From contig JAGKQI010000087.1 in assembly GCA_018806915.1 (NCBI GenBank), positions 372,001-436,000 on the forward strand: a DNA stretch of 64,000 nt. The letters run 5' to 3'. Made by a program: the position numbers and the translations under genes. The notes under the pieces are model-generated. The model did not search any database. It saw only the letters and a program-made list of their open reading frames with translations, and was not told the origin of the DNA. This stretch comes from Phytophthora colocasiae (Eukaryota > Oomycota > Peronosporomycetes > Peronosporales > Peronosporaceae). Position 1 is the first letter of the stretch, and each line of letters opens with the position of its first letter. Of the stretch, positions 56,551 through 64,000 are shown in pieces.

Positions 56551-58344
56551 TTATTCCTTAACAGCTCTGAGATTCTTGCTAAGGTATCTATAGCGGAAGA
56601 ACTGCATGGCGTCGCGGACATTGTCAATACATACGACTTTTTCAGATAGAAACGCTTCAAAAAAAACAAGAAGGGAAACTCCGCAGTTGTAGCTGTCGCA
56701 TTGGGTAAACGCGGCGTGAGTCTTGTAGCGATATTTCTTAGCAAGAAGAAGCGGCTCAATTTTGCTTTTCACCAGACGGTTGAGTTCGTCAATGTGTAGC
56801 GGGTCAAACACTATCACGACCCTTTCTCGACAATCAATTATAACTCCGCACCAGTGATTTTCGCCAAAATTGACAGCAAGTAACACAACAACCGGGGTGA
56901 CAGCTCTTCGAGCATAGTCAAGTGCATCTTGCGATGCCAATACGTCCTCGTCGAGACCGGGTATACGGATTACATTTGAAGGTACGGCAACAGCATGGAT
57001 TCGGTTTTTGTAGTGCCTGATAAGCATGAGGACCGTTCTATCCAGACAGGTTTCATCGAGCAAACGTTTTCCACAAAAGTCAATAAAACTCCACTGCTCG
57101 TGAAGTACACGGAGCCGCAGGATCTCTATAGACATCTCCTCAACTGGCAAAATGGAATCAGCATCAAATGGGTTTTCCGGAGCAAAACCTTTGTGAGCAT
57201 CTGATGCTACCCACTTCAGAGCTTCATCAACGATCTTGTAGCGTTCCATTAACACATGCCAACTAGTCATAGTATCAAGTGAAGTGACATCGTATGAAAC
57301 ATCATCCACTGTGATTGCAATTTTGTCACGAGCAATAGGAGTGTCGTGCTTGTGTTTTTTCGATTTTGTTTGGAATGCAACGAGCTTTTGCTTACACGTT
57401 CGAATGACTTGTGGTGTCAGAACAACAGTGATCCCATCGATAGACACCATCTTCGCGGTGGCATTAATTGTTTTTGCGGAAATGTGGGTGGGTTTTCTGC
57501 GTCTGCAACTGAGCTGACGGAGACGCGAAGCAAATTCTACAAAGGGTCCACCAGCTTTAATCGCATCTAGCACCAGCCGTAGCGAAAGAATACGAGAACG
57601 CTTTGAGCCACGAGCACAACTTGATGCATGCATGCTAGCAACGCGCTTCGGAGCCGGACTTGAAGAATGAGTGCCTTCGCCTCGTGGTGCATCACTCTCT
57701 TTTGAGTTGTTTTCAACATCACCAGGAACAGTTTTGTCCATGTCATTCTTGGCCTTTCCATCATCGATATTTCCACTACCGGCACAAATTCCAACACTTT
57801 TGTCATTGCCATCGTCACGACTTTCACCATCACTACCACTTCGCTCGCAACCGTTTCCACCAGCATCACAGTAAGTAGATTCATCACCTGTATCGCCACC
57901 ATCACGATGCTCACCGGACCGACCCTTTGGTGCACCACCACCAGATCCTTCAGAATAGTATTTAATAAATCTAGAAACCCATGATTTCTGAGTGTACGGA
58001 TTGGGAATATCACGGTTAAACTCATCAATACTTCTGCAATAAAACAGAAGATCAGCCGGCGTGCACGTTGCGTCTTCTTGAAACGAATCGAAGTACTCCA
58101 GCACTCTCCCTTCATACGGCTTCATCTTCCGCTTCGGGCCAGCACCCGATTTCCTCTTGCGATCGGATCCTTTTATTTTATCCAAATTGTCCCGATATTT
58201 TTTCTTCCAACCACGGAGCGACGATTCCTTCACCTTCATCTCATGCGCCGCCTCTGCAATCTCCCACTCAGGATGCTCCTTCCATCTACGTAGAAAGCCG
58301 AGCTCTTCACACTCCGAGCGCTGCACACACACCCGCTTTGCCAT
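56551..58344 (-). CDS. Transposon-borne C48 (Ulp1-like) cysteine protease with N-terminal HTH
   Basis: 597 aa, intact. The N-terminus (WEIAEAAHEMKVKESSLRGW) is helix-turn-helix-like, as in Psq/CENP-B-type DNA-binding domains. A Ser/Asp/Gly-rich linker follows (about residues 130-230). The C-terminal 200 residues carry the C48 catalytic set: NFGENHWCGVIID (His), VIVFDPLHID (Asp) and FTQCDSYNCGVSLLV (Gln, Cys). C48 enzymes remove SUMO or related modifiers; in an element it may de-modify the recombinase or host chromatin, which is inference. Its start lies 272 bp from the end of the recombinase gene, with 41-bp repeats between. Alternatively it is a separate insertion. Confidence 0.82.
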   Translation of the reverse strand: MAKRVCVQRSECEELGFLRRWKEHPEWEIAEAAHEMKVKESSLRGWKKKYRDNLDKIKGSDRKRKSGAGPKRKMKPYEGRVLEYFDSFQEDATCTPADLLFYCRSIDEFNRDIPNPYTQKSWVSRFIKYYSEGSGGGAPKGRSGEHRDGGDTGDESTYCDAGGNGCERSGSDGESRDDGNDKSVGICAGSGNIDDGKAKNDMDKTVPGDVENNSKESDAPRGEGTHSSSPAPKRVASMHASSCARGSKRSRILSLRLVLDAIKAGGPFVEFASRLRQLSCRRRKPTHISAKTINATAKMVSIDGITVVLTPQVIRTCKQKLVAFQTKSKKHKHDTPIARDKIAITVDDVSYDVTSLDTMTSWHVLMERYKIVDEALKWVASDAHKGFAPENPFDADSILPVEEMSIEILRLRVLHEQWSFIDFCGKRLLDETCLDRTVLMLIRHYKNRIHAVAVPSNVIRIPGLDEDVLASQDALDYARRAVTPVVVLLAVNFGENHWCGVIIDCRERVVIVFDPLHIDELNRLVKSKIEPLLLAKKYRYKTHAAFTQCDSYNCGVSLLVFFEAFLSEKVVCIDNVRDAMQFFRYRYLSKNLRAVKE

Positions 58345-58438
58345 TGTTCTCGTTACCTGCGACGGTGATTCCTAGAAATGAGTGGAGAGAGTAGATTGAC
58401 GGAGAGCCAGACCCTTATCAGATATAGAATCAGATCTC

Positions 58439-58530
58439 GCGAGTAAACTCTAGTCTGACACAAATGCAACATAACTCGCGCGAGTAAACTCTAGTCTGAC
58501 ACAAATGCAACATAACTCGCGCGAGTAAAC
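58439..58530. repeat. 41-bp repeat with ACTCGCGCGAGT palindromes
   Basis: GAGTAAAC starts at 58441, 58482 and 58523, a 41-bp period with about 2.2 copies. The 12-bp perfect palindrome ACTCGCGCGAGT occurs at two junctions, and a variant at the first (ATCTCGCGAG). It lies directly upstream of the C48 gene and is a candidate operator or recombinase-binding site. Confidence 0.75.
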
Positions 58531-58615
58531 CCCATGACACACCTTTGATCTGGTGAATACGCATAGATAGATAAACGATCATTGCTCAGTGTCTATAGTG
58601 CGTATATTTATACGA

Positions 58616-60661
58616 TTAACTACGCGTGAAGAATTCCTTAAATTTATCTGGTGCTGGGTCCTCCACTGCTCCTATCTTGACTCGGGAAGCATGCGCATCG
58701 ATGAGATGGTTGAGTTTCCCTTCTCTGTGCAGTCTTCGTAGTTGCTTCAGCACTGACGAGCCGTTCCTGCTCTTGATATTGTGAACAAGAAAGAAATCAA
58801 TCAAAGCAGCTTCTGCTTCTTTCCCAACGCGAAATACTTGACTTGAGTAATTGCTTGAGGACGGGTCAAGCACGAATCCTTTTGCCAGAAACAATTTCAG
58901 ATAATTTGTGATCTGCTTGTATGTTGACTTCTGCTGCCGGTTTGCACACTCATCCCACATCCGAGGTGTCTTAGCATACCACTCGTACCAAACTGCGGCA
59001 GGCGACTTTGGATGTGCCTTCGATCCGCATGGTTTTTCACCTTTTGTGTGGTTAAGATCGCTTGATGGTACAACATCAGAGATACGACAAGGATCTCCGG
59101 CTTCCTGTGAAGCTACGCGCTTCTCCAGAGTCTCCACGCGCTTAGATAAATCTTGGTTCAGCGCTACAAGCTCACTGATAACACAGTTCTGGTGATTAAT
59201 TAGCTTTTCCTCCCGTGTAAATGTCTCCTGCTCAGTTCCTGCACATTCCAGCTCCTTTGTAGTAATGAGACACTGCAATTCCGAGCTCCACGCCAATAAC
59301 TGCGTCTTTGTGATTCCAAGGGCAACGAGACACTGCCGCATTCTACTGACATACAAACACATTGGATAGCGCTCCAAAACTTCGGGAAAATGCTGGATCA
59401 TAGTAGCCGTAAGTACCTCGGCGACTTTAACATCCAGTTTCATGTCCACCGCGGTAGATTCGAGGCTTGCGGCGAATAAAAGATTGCACAACTTGTGCAT
59501 CTCGTTCTGGGTTGCACTGTCAAAAGCCGAAAATGTTGCTACAATCGGCTTTTCGTTTGACTTCCACCCGCTTAAAACTCGTGAAACCTTTTTATCTTCA
59601 GTCGCCGTATTGAATACATAAGCAAATGCCTTGTTTGTAGCAGTCATATTCCAGGACCCTCGATCAAAAATCCACTGCGCTGACAGAGAAGGATCTCCAT
59701 TAGCATGCTGCGCTCCACCTCGCCGAAACGAGTGAGATGATAAGTTTTCGGTAGGTTTAGCGCGCGCCTGCGATTCAGAAGCTGATTTCACAATTCTATT
59801 CACGAAACCTTGCATCTTCATGCTTTCATCCTGCTTCCGGTTTTTTTTCTCTGGGGCACCAGTGGGTGGAATTATATCCGAGCAATTCATTAACGCTTCA
59901 GCAAGGGGAATTTCCGTGGGGGCAAACGACACGTCATCATTGTCCAAGCTGGTCTTGGGGTGCTGAAGTAGTTGACTAGTGGGAGAGTCTTGCATTGCAA
60001 GTGCAATTCCTAGAGCGTGCAACGGGCACGTAATAAAACAGTCCTTATCTGGGTACAGGGAAAGCCCTTGCTCTTCTGCAGTCTTTATCCGGATGAGACG
60101 TATGAAAACAACTCCGTCTGCAGTCACTGAGAGGCTGGCTTTAGTTACAATCGCCAAGTCTGAGGCTCTCCCGAATGCAAACCACATCAAAGTAAGCAAT
60201 GCAGCATCCTGATAGTCTTTTGCACTGGAAGCATCGTAGTAAATTCCATCCACGAGAATCTTCAAGTCTTTTTTCGTACACGCTGGGGCTTTCTTAGCTG
60301 GTCCTCCATCTTGCCTTCTCATGCAGTGCTTTTCTAACGTCTGAGCCATTTTGAAGAGTTTCTTTTCAATCACATGCCGGTTCTTTGGGTAAGAATCAAG
60401 CAGCCAGTTCTTGACATGCCTGTAGTAGGACATGATAGAGTTTTTAGCCAGATATTTTCTGTCTCTCCCTTCCAAAAACGCCAGATATACAGCGAAACGG
60501 TCCATCAACTTAACGAAAACAGATCCATCAGTATCTCCAAGTAGCACACTCGCAATAAATCCCATCGTTACACCTTCAGAAGATAGATAACGAGTAAACG
60601 TGTTGATAGCAGTCTGCTTAGCGCGTTGTGAATTAATCGGAGCCAGATCTTGGAGACTCAT
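58616..60661 (-). CDS. Crypton-type tyrosine recombinase
   Basis: 681 aa, intact. The N-terminal helical core-binding region is followed by the catalytic domain with the tyrosine-recombinase residues: FAFGRASDLAIV (first Arg), SHSFRRGGAQHA (HxxR), DRGSWNMT (Trp in the His/Trp position) and a Tyr in AFAYVFN as nucleophile candidate. A short coiled coil (LSKRVETLEKRVASQE) then leads to a C-terminal region beginning WYEWYAKTPRMWDEC, compatible with the GCR1_C-type DNA-binding domain found in many Cryptons. The enzyme would excise and integrate DNA circles by a covalent 3'-phosphotyrosine mechanism. No stops or frameshifts, so it may be active. Confidence 0.82.
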   Translation of the reverse strand: MSLQDLAPINSQRAKQTAINTFTRYLSSEGVTMGFIASVLLGDTDGSVFVKLMDRFAVYLAFLEGRDRKYLAKNSIMSYYRHVKNWLLDSYPKNRHVIEKKLFKMAQTLEKHCMRRQDGGPAKKAPACTKKDLKILVDGIYYDASSAKDYQDAALLTLMWFAFGRASDLAIVTKASLSVTADGVVFIRLIRIKTAEEQGLSLYPDKDCFITCPLHALGIALAMQDSPTSQLLQHPKTSLDNDDVSFAPTEIPLAEALMNCSDIIPPTGAPEKKNRKQDESMKMQGFVNRIVKSASESQARAKPTENLSSHSFRRGGAQHANGDPSLSAQWIFDRGSWNMTATNKAFAYVFNTATEDKKVSRVLSGWKSNEKPIVATFSAFDSATQNEMHKLCNLLFAASLESTAVDMKLDVKVAEVLTATMIQHFPEVLERYPMCLYVSRMRQCLVALGITKTQLLAWSSELQCLITTKELECAGTEQETFTREEKLINHQNCVISELVALNQDLSKRVETLEKRVASQEAGDPCRISDVVPSSDLNHTKGEKPCGSKAHPKSPAAVWYEWYAKTPRMWDECANRQQKSTYKQITNYLKLFLAKGFVLDPSSSNYSSQVFRVGKEAEAALIDFFLVHNIKSRNGSSVLKQLRRLHREGKLNHLIDAHASRVKIGAVEDPAPDKFKEFFTRS

Positions 60662-60870
60662 TCTTGTAGATGCCTTCTCTCGTGAATTGTTTAGAAGTCA
60701 AGCGCTGGAACACGACAGATATCAAATGACTCGAAATACAACTAGACTGACACCTGTCGGCAAATGATTGGATATGTGAGCTATACGCTAAATACAGCAC
60801 TTTTGTATAGGCGACAAACATATTTTTGCTGCCTTGCCGACATTATCTGTCTGCCGACTGTCGGCAGCAT

Positions 60871-60888
60871 TTAACCCTAACCCTAAAT
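60871..60888. repeat. Short telomere-like repeat
   Basis: TTAACCCTAACCCTAAAT, about two and a half CCCTAA(A) units, next to the right edge of the Crypton-like element. Oomycete telomeres use TTTAGGG, so this may mark the insertion target or a repair scar. Confidence 0.6.
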
Positions 60889-61051
60889 ATATTGATTGGT
60901 TAAAATGGGGTTACTCCTTATTCCTATTCGGTAAAAATGGCAGTCAGTGGTCTGTGGTTGGGTCATTGTGGCATACCGAGTCCAAGTCGTTTTGCATCTG
61001 TCGGCACCGTCACTATATTCATCCATGTCCATTTTTTCCGTTTGCGGTACA

Positions 61052-62953
61052 TTATTGGGAGTCTGTCCCGCTGTCCAGACTCCCCCCACAAAAATCCGGC
61101 ACTTTCAAGTGACGAGCCATACGCTCGAGCAGCGACGCGATTCCTCTTACTTCCAGCGTTGTGGATTCTTGAGCTGTTTGGATGGTTCGAATAGCAGAGT
61201 CATGTGCGTTGAGGCGGCTGTCTATTTCTTTTGTATGGCGGTTTATCTCGGTTTGAATGTGGAATGAAAGCTCCCGCGATTGTTCGCGGACTTGGGTCTC
61301 GATCAGCGCGCGTATCGACGCTTCAGATCGCTGCAGCTCCAAGCCTCGGTTTGAAGCAGTAATTGGTTCGTCAAAAATTTGTCTGTTGCTAGCCAGGATC
61401 TGTCGGCTAGACTGGCGATTGTTTTCTGGTTCAGTGTGTGCCCGCGCTGCAATAGTCTGCCACCGTTCATTAGCTCGACCCCTGGGTGGTCCGCTCATTG
61501 CCCCATGGACGATGCTTTGGTCATTTTTAGCCGCGCGCTCGCTGATGCGATAACATTTGCTCGCATAGTGGCCCGATAAACCACATCTGAAGCACCGTAG
61601 ACCACCATCATCCCCTGGTTTATTTACGAACAGCATGATGTTTCCGATGGCGATTCGGCTGACCTGATTCACCCCGAAAGATTCATATAGTCGTACAGCA
61701 GCTTGTTCATCCGGAAATATTAGCGTTCCCCATCGACGGCCCGGCAGTATCGTTGCGTGGACGTCTTTGTACCCGAGGGTGGCTAGCTTTTCCTTGACAT
61801 TCGCTTCTCCAATTTCCGGTTGTATTCCAAAAATATGCAAGCGTCTGCGTAGGTTTTCCAACTCTGAAGCTGAGGATGGCCTGATCATCCTGTGCCGCTC
61901 TGCACTCCACTCAACAGATCGGACCGGGGACAACCGGATCGTATTGCACGCAGCAATGCGGTGAGACGGTGTCTTCACTTGCTCTAGATAGGCCTGAAAG
62001 ACTGAGTTCGTCGTGGTCTCACTTTCAAAACACAGCCGAAAAGCGAATCTCGGCTCATTGGTTAGCGGATCGATAACGGCGTTGGACACACATGCTATCG
62101 CCGGCCATTTCCCTCCATGTGGTGCCTTAGTTCCGTGTGATACCACAAGTGCCTCCATTGCACCCCAGTCCGTAATCATCGCATGAAGATCACTCGCAGA
62201 GAGGTAATTGGGGTTGCTGTACTCGAGCTCAATGAGGTCGAGATTCGACTGTTTACGCCCAGTGAAGTCAGGGGCTACCCAGATGACGGCCCCTAGCACT
62301 TTTATGTATCCCCTGCGCAATAATTTCCATAGCTCCCGGTTGTTGGCCTTTGGTCGTCCGAGGAGAATGGTAAGCTTTCCATCGATGGAGACCAGACCAG
62401 GAGCTTCAAATTGAACGCCTTTGGATCCACACACTTTGACAATACTCGTTGATAGTTCCCGTAAACCCCAATAGCCACGTTCTGGGATGGCAACAGTGGG
62501 TTCGTTGATGGAAAATGCGACCATTATGTTCGTTGGACTGAATCGCTTTTCAAAGGCCATCCATTCCTGTTCTGAGTGCTCGTGCTCGAGAGCCTCGTCG
62601 TCTTCGTACTCCTCCTCCGACATAACATAGGAGTCCTTCTCACCCACTCTGTCTGGACCAGGATGCGGGTTGCCCGAACATGGGGACGTTATACTTTGCT
62701 CCATACTCTCATCCCCTTCCTCTTCTTCGAGGTAATCTTGCGGTCTCCCTGCCAGTGCTCCTGTTTTACTTCGACTCAACTGGCATACGGAGCCTTGTTT
62801 CACAGGTGGGGCGATTTCATGTCCCTCTTTCCCTCCTAACACCTTGCTCTGGGTGGAGACGCTTTGAGCCTTCTGCGACCCTTTGGAAGGGACTTTACGC
62901 GGGGTACGCATGCTTCTCGCCTTCGGGCTTGAGTTGGTAACTTCCTTTGGCAT
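61052..62953 (-). CDS. ORF1 (Gag-like, CCHC zinc knuckle) of the non-LTR element
   Basis: 633 aa from the first ATG at 62953; the frame is open to a GTG at 63157. The N-terminal third is basic and then acidic (EEEEGDESME). The middle has globular sequence (ERGYWGLRELSTSIVKVCGS; GTLIFPDEQAAVRLYESFG). A zinc knuckle, CFRCGLSGHYASKC, lies near residue 480, and the end has a short helical segment (HDSAIRTIQTAQESTTLEVR). Such proteins package the retrotransposon RNA. It is the 5' gene of the 45875-63290 element. No internal stop. Confidence 0.85.
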   Translation of the reverse strand: MPKEVTNSSPKARSMRTPRKVPSKGSQKAQSVSTQSKVLGGKEGHEIAPPVKQGSVCQLSRSKTGALAGRPQDYLEEEEGDESMEQSITSPCSGNPHPGPDRVGEKDSYVMSEEEYEDDEALEHEHSEQEWMAFEKRFSPTNIMVAFSINEPTVAIPERGYWGLRELSTSIVKVCGSKGVQFEAPGLVSIDGKLTILLGRPKANNRELWKLLRRGYIKVLGAVIWVAPDFTGRKQSNLDLIELEYSNPNYLSASDLHAMITDWGAMEALVVSHGTKAPHGGKWPAIACVSNAVIDPLTNEPRFAFRLCFESETTTNSVFQAYLEQVKTPSHRIAACNTIRLSPVRSVEWSAERHRMIRPSSASELENLRRRLHIFGIQPEIGEANVKEKLATLGYKDVHATILPGRRWGTLIFPDEQAAVRLYESFGVNQVSRIAIGNIMLFVNKPGDDGGLRCFRCGLSGHYASKCYRISERAAKNDQSIVHGAMSGPPRGRANERWQTIAARAHTEPENNRQSSRQILASNRQIFDEPITASNRGLELQRSEASIRALIETQVREQSRELSFHIQTEINRHTKEIDSRLNAHDSAIRTIQTAQESTTLEVRGIASLLERMARHLKVPDFCGGSLDSGTDSQ

Positions 62954-63290
62954 CTTCTGAGGTTGGCGTGTTTTACACTGATGCTCCACTACCTTGACCA
63001 CTGGGTCGTTACTCTGGTAACCGTTTCCTAACTTTGTTCTCAGGCAAGCAGCCGTTCTGGTTTCTCTGCGCCTGGTCTTAGCTCTCCTGAATTGACTATT
63101 AGATGTACCACCGACGCTCTTGCTGTACGTACGCCGTGTTACGGTGATCTTGACCACGTGCTAGTGTTTGTACTTGTTTGCACGTCCGTGAGTATGCTTG
63201 AACTGCCGAGACTGCCGCCCTTGATTCCCTCCTCGGTCTTTTGGCTGGTTAACGGTTTCACTTGGGCACCTGCTGGCAAATTTGGGAATC
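62954..63290 (-). other. 5' leader of the non-LTR element
   Basis: 337 bp between the 17-bp target duplication and the first ATG of ORF1. Non-LTR elements carry an internal promoter here; no specific motif recognised. Confidence 0.5.
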
Positions 63291-63307
63291 GATTAAAGTC
63301 CGGCTAT
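63291..63307. repeat. Right target-site duplication of the non-LTR element
   Basis: GATTAAAGTCCGGCTAT, an exact copy of 45858-45874. Confidence 0.85.
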
Positions 63308-63780
63308 GTGTAGATTGCGCAGGCTTGTTGCGCACTTCAAGCACCGAGTGACAAGCAAAAGGTGGGGACAATTAGATTCACTCTTGCCCTTACATGTCAA
63401 ATGTGACTTTATAGCTCAAACGCATCGTGTGAATGGATCTCCAATTTCTCGGTTTGCATTGCATCTCGAAGCCATTCGTGCACCACCGTGGAAAGCCCCG
63501 CCAAAGCTGCGAACCTATTTTCCACCAAACGGCTGTCGCAGCATAACCAGCCTTGGTTCCTTCAAGCTCGGCGCGACACCGCGACACTCGCGCAGACAAG
63601 CCCACTGCGCGCGACTCGCCCATGTGTGGCTCCTGTACAATACAACCTGTTCGGTGTCCGACGCCCGTTTACTCCTCGCACCCGCGACGTTATCCGCTTT
63701 GTAGCGATCCTCATTTTCAAACTCGACAGCTAAACAGCAAGTCTTTCCCAGTCTCAACTCCCACTAAACCAACCAACGCT
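63308..63780. other. Promoter region of the secreted-protein gene
   Basis: 470 bp. The retroelement inserted about 470 bp upstream of the start codon. CCTCATTTTCAAACT at 63709-63723 is a fair match to the oomycete initiator, about 60 bp before the ATG. Confidence 0.5.
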
Positions 63781-64000
63781 ATGAACATCCAAGCTCTCCT
63801 CCTCGTCGCGGCTTCTATGACCGCTCGTGCTACGGCCGAGTTCACAGTCACTTCCGGAACCACCGAGGCCACCACCTCAAGCACGGAACACGTGAGCTTC
63901 GTCAAGCAGTGGACGCTCAACTCCGCCGCCACGGGTGACACCATCGATTCCATCGACCTGGAGCTCGCTGGCCGCGTCTACGTGAGCTACGTGAGCAATC
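63781..64000 (+). CDS. Secreted protein, 5' part (runs off the window)
   Basis: Partial: 73 codons before the window ends. It starts MNIQALLLVAASMTARATA, a typical signal peptide with cleavage before EFTVTSGTTEATTSS. The mature part is Ser/Thr-rich at first, then continues as LNSAATGDTIDSIDLELAGR. Family not recognised. The initiator motif just upstream and coding-like composition support a real gene. The 17-kb retroelement complex now sits immediately upstream and may affect its expression. Confidence 0.75.
   Translation, partial: MNIQALLLVAASMTARATAEFTVTSGTTEATTSSTEHVSFVKQWTLNSAATGDTIDSIDLELAGRVYVSYVSN

Larger units (their letters stand above)
56490..60869 (-). mobile_element. Crypton-like tyrosine-recombinase element with C48 protease gene
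   Basis: Two minus-strand genes, the recombinase (58616-60661) and a C48 protease (56551-58344), lie between retrotransposon ORF1 and ORF2. The edges are approximate: inward from the left TGCCGACATGCCGACAGACA, inward from the right TGCTGCCGACAGTCGGCAGA, which share TGCCGACA and CAGACAG elements. No clear target duplication was found, as expected for tyrosine-recombinase elements. Telomere-like CCCTAA repeats abut the right edge. Whether the two genes form one element is inferred from strand, spacing and location. Confidence 0.65.
45875..63290 (-). mobile_element. Non-LTR retrotransposon carrying nested insertions
   Basis: On the minus strand: a 5' leader, ORF1 with a zinc knuckle (61052-62953), ORF2 with endonuclease, reverse transcriptase and RNase H (in three segments from 56484 to 46063), a short 3' UTR and a (TAAAAA)3 tail at about 45875-45891. 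Matching 17-bp target duplications lie at both ends. Three later insertions lie inside: a Crypton-like element between ORF1 and ORF2, a MULE (48034-51109) and a MITE (46835-47368) in ORF2. Removing these leaves about 9.4 kb, a normal size for a two-ORF element. Near-intact ORF2 sequence implies that the host insertion and the later hits are all recent. Confidence 0.88.

Noticed and set aside
1..64000. RXLR or Crinkler effectors, tRNA genes, viral genes
   Set aside because: No signal peptide followed by RXLR-EER, no LFLAK-type start, no convincing tRNA arm pair and no virus-like capsid or replicase gene was seen by eye; a profile or covariance-model search would be needed to exclude weak cases.

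Overview
The window reads as nuclear DNA of an oomycete, most likely Phytophthora or a close relative. The support is three genes of the AA17 lytic polysaccharide monooxygenase family (described from Phytophthora), short introns of about 53-99 nt, oomycete-type initiator motifs ahead of several genes, a Ser/Thr-rich secreted mucin-like protein, and MULE, Crypton-like and non-LTR elements. No prokaryotic gene organisation, rRNA, tRNA or CRISPR was seen. Exon boundaries were worked out by eye from splice sites and reading-frame phase.

Layout. 0.46-3.1 kb is a non-autonomous LTR retrotransposon with LTRs identical over 279 bp. 4.4-23.4 kb is a gene-dense block: a secreted mucin-like protein, a PrsW-like intramembrane protease, a PLAC8 protein, two divergent small paralogous genes, the NEDD8 E1 regulatory subunit, two SET/MYND methyltransferase paralogues flanking a Frizzled-like cysteine-rich protein, a C69 dipeptidase and the first AA17 LPMO. 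23.6-24.6 kb holds two back-to-back TA-flanked DNA transposons. A second AA17 copy at 25.1-26.1 kb is broken by an internal deletion. 26.7-33.2 kb is a head-to-tail array of five units of about 1.3 kb, followed by a decayed Mutator-like element (33.3-39.0 kb) whose transposase is followed in frame by a Ulp1/C48 protease region. The third AA17 LPMO (40-41 kb) and a membrane/beta-trefoil-like protein (42.6-44.0 kb) come next, then transposon and gene fragments.

45.9-63.3 kb is one nested transposon complex. A non-LTR retrotransposon on the minus strand is bounded by a 17-bp target-site duplication. Its ORF2 is interrupted by a MULE (9-bp duplication) and by a TA-flanked MITE. Removing both insertions on paper makes ORF2 open over 6,837 nt from its upstream TTG, or 2,266 codons from its first ATG. 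A two-gene Crypton-like element (tyrosine recombinase plus C48 protease) lies between ORF1 and ORF2. The window ends in a secreted-protein gene that continues past the edge.

Themes. The secreted hydrolytic and surface proteins (AA17 LPMOs, C69 dipeptidase, mucin-like protein) fit a plant-associated oomycete, with the LPMO cluster split by about 14 kb of repeats. Two unrelated transposon families here carry C48/Ulp1-type proteases. Several frameshifts and inter-repeat differences fall in homopolymer runs, so some apparent gene damage may be assembly error.
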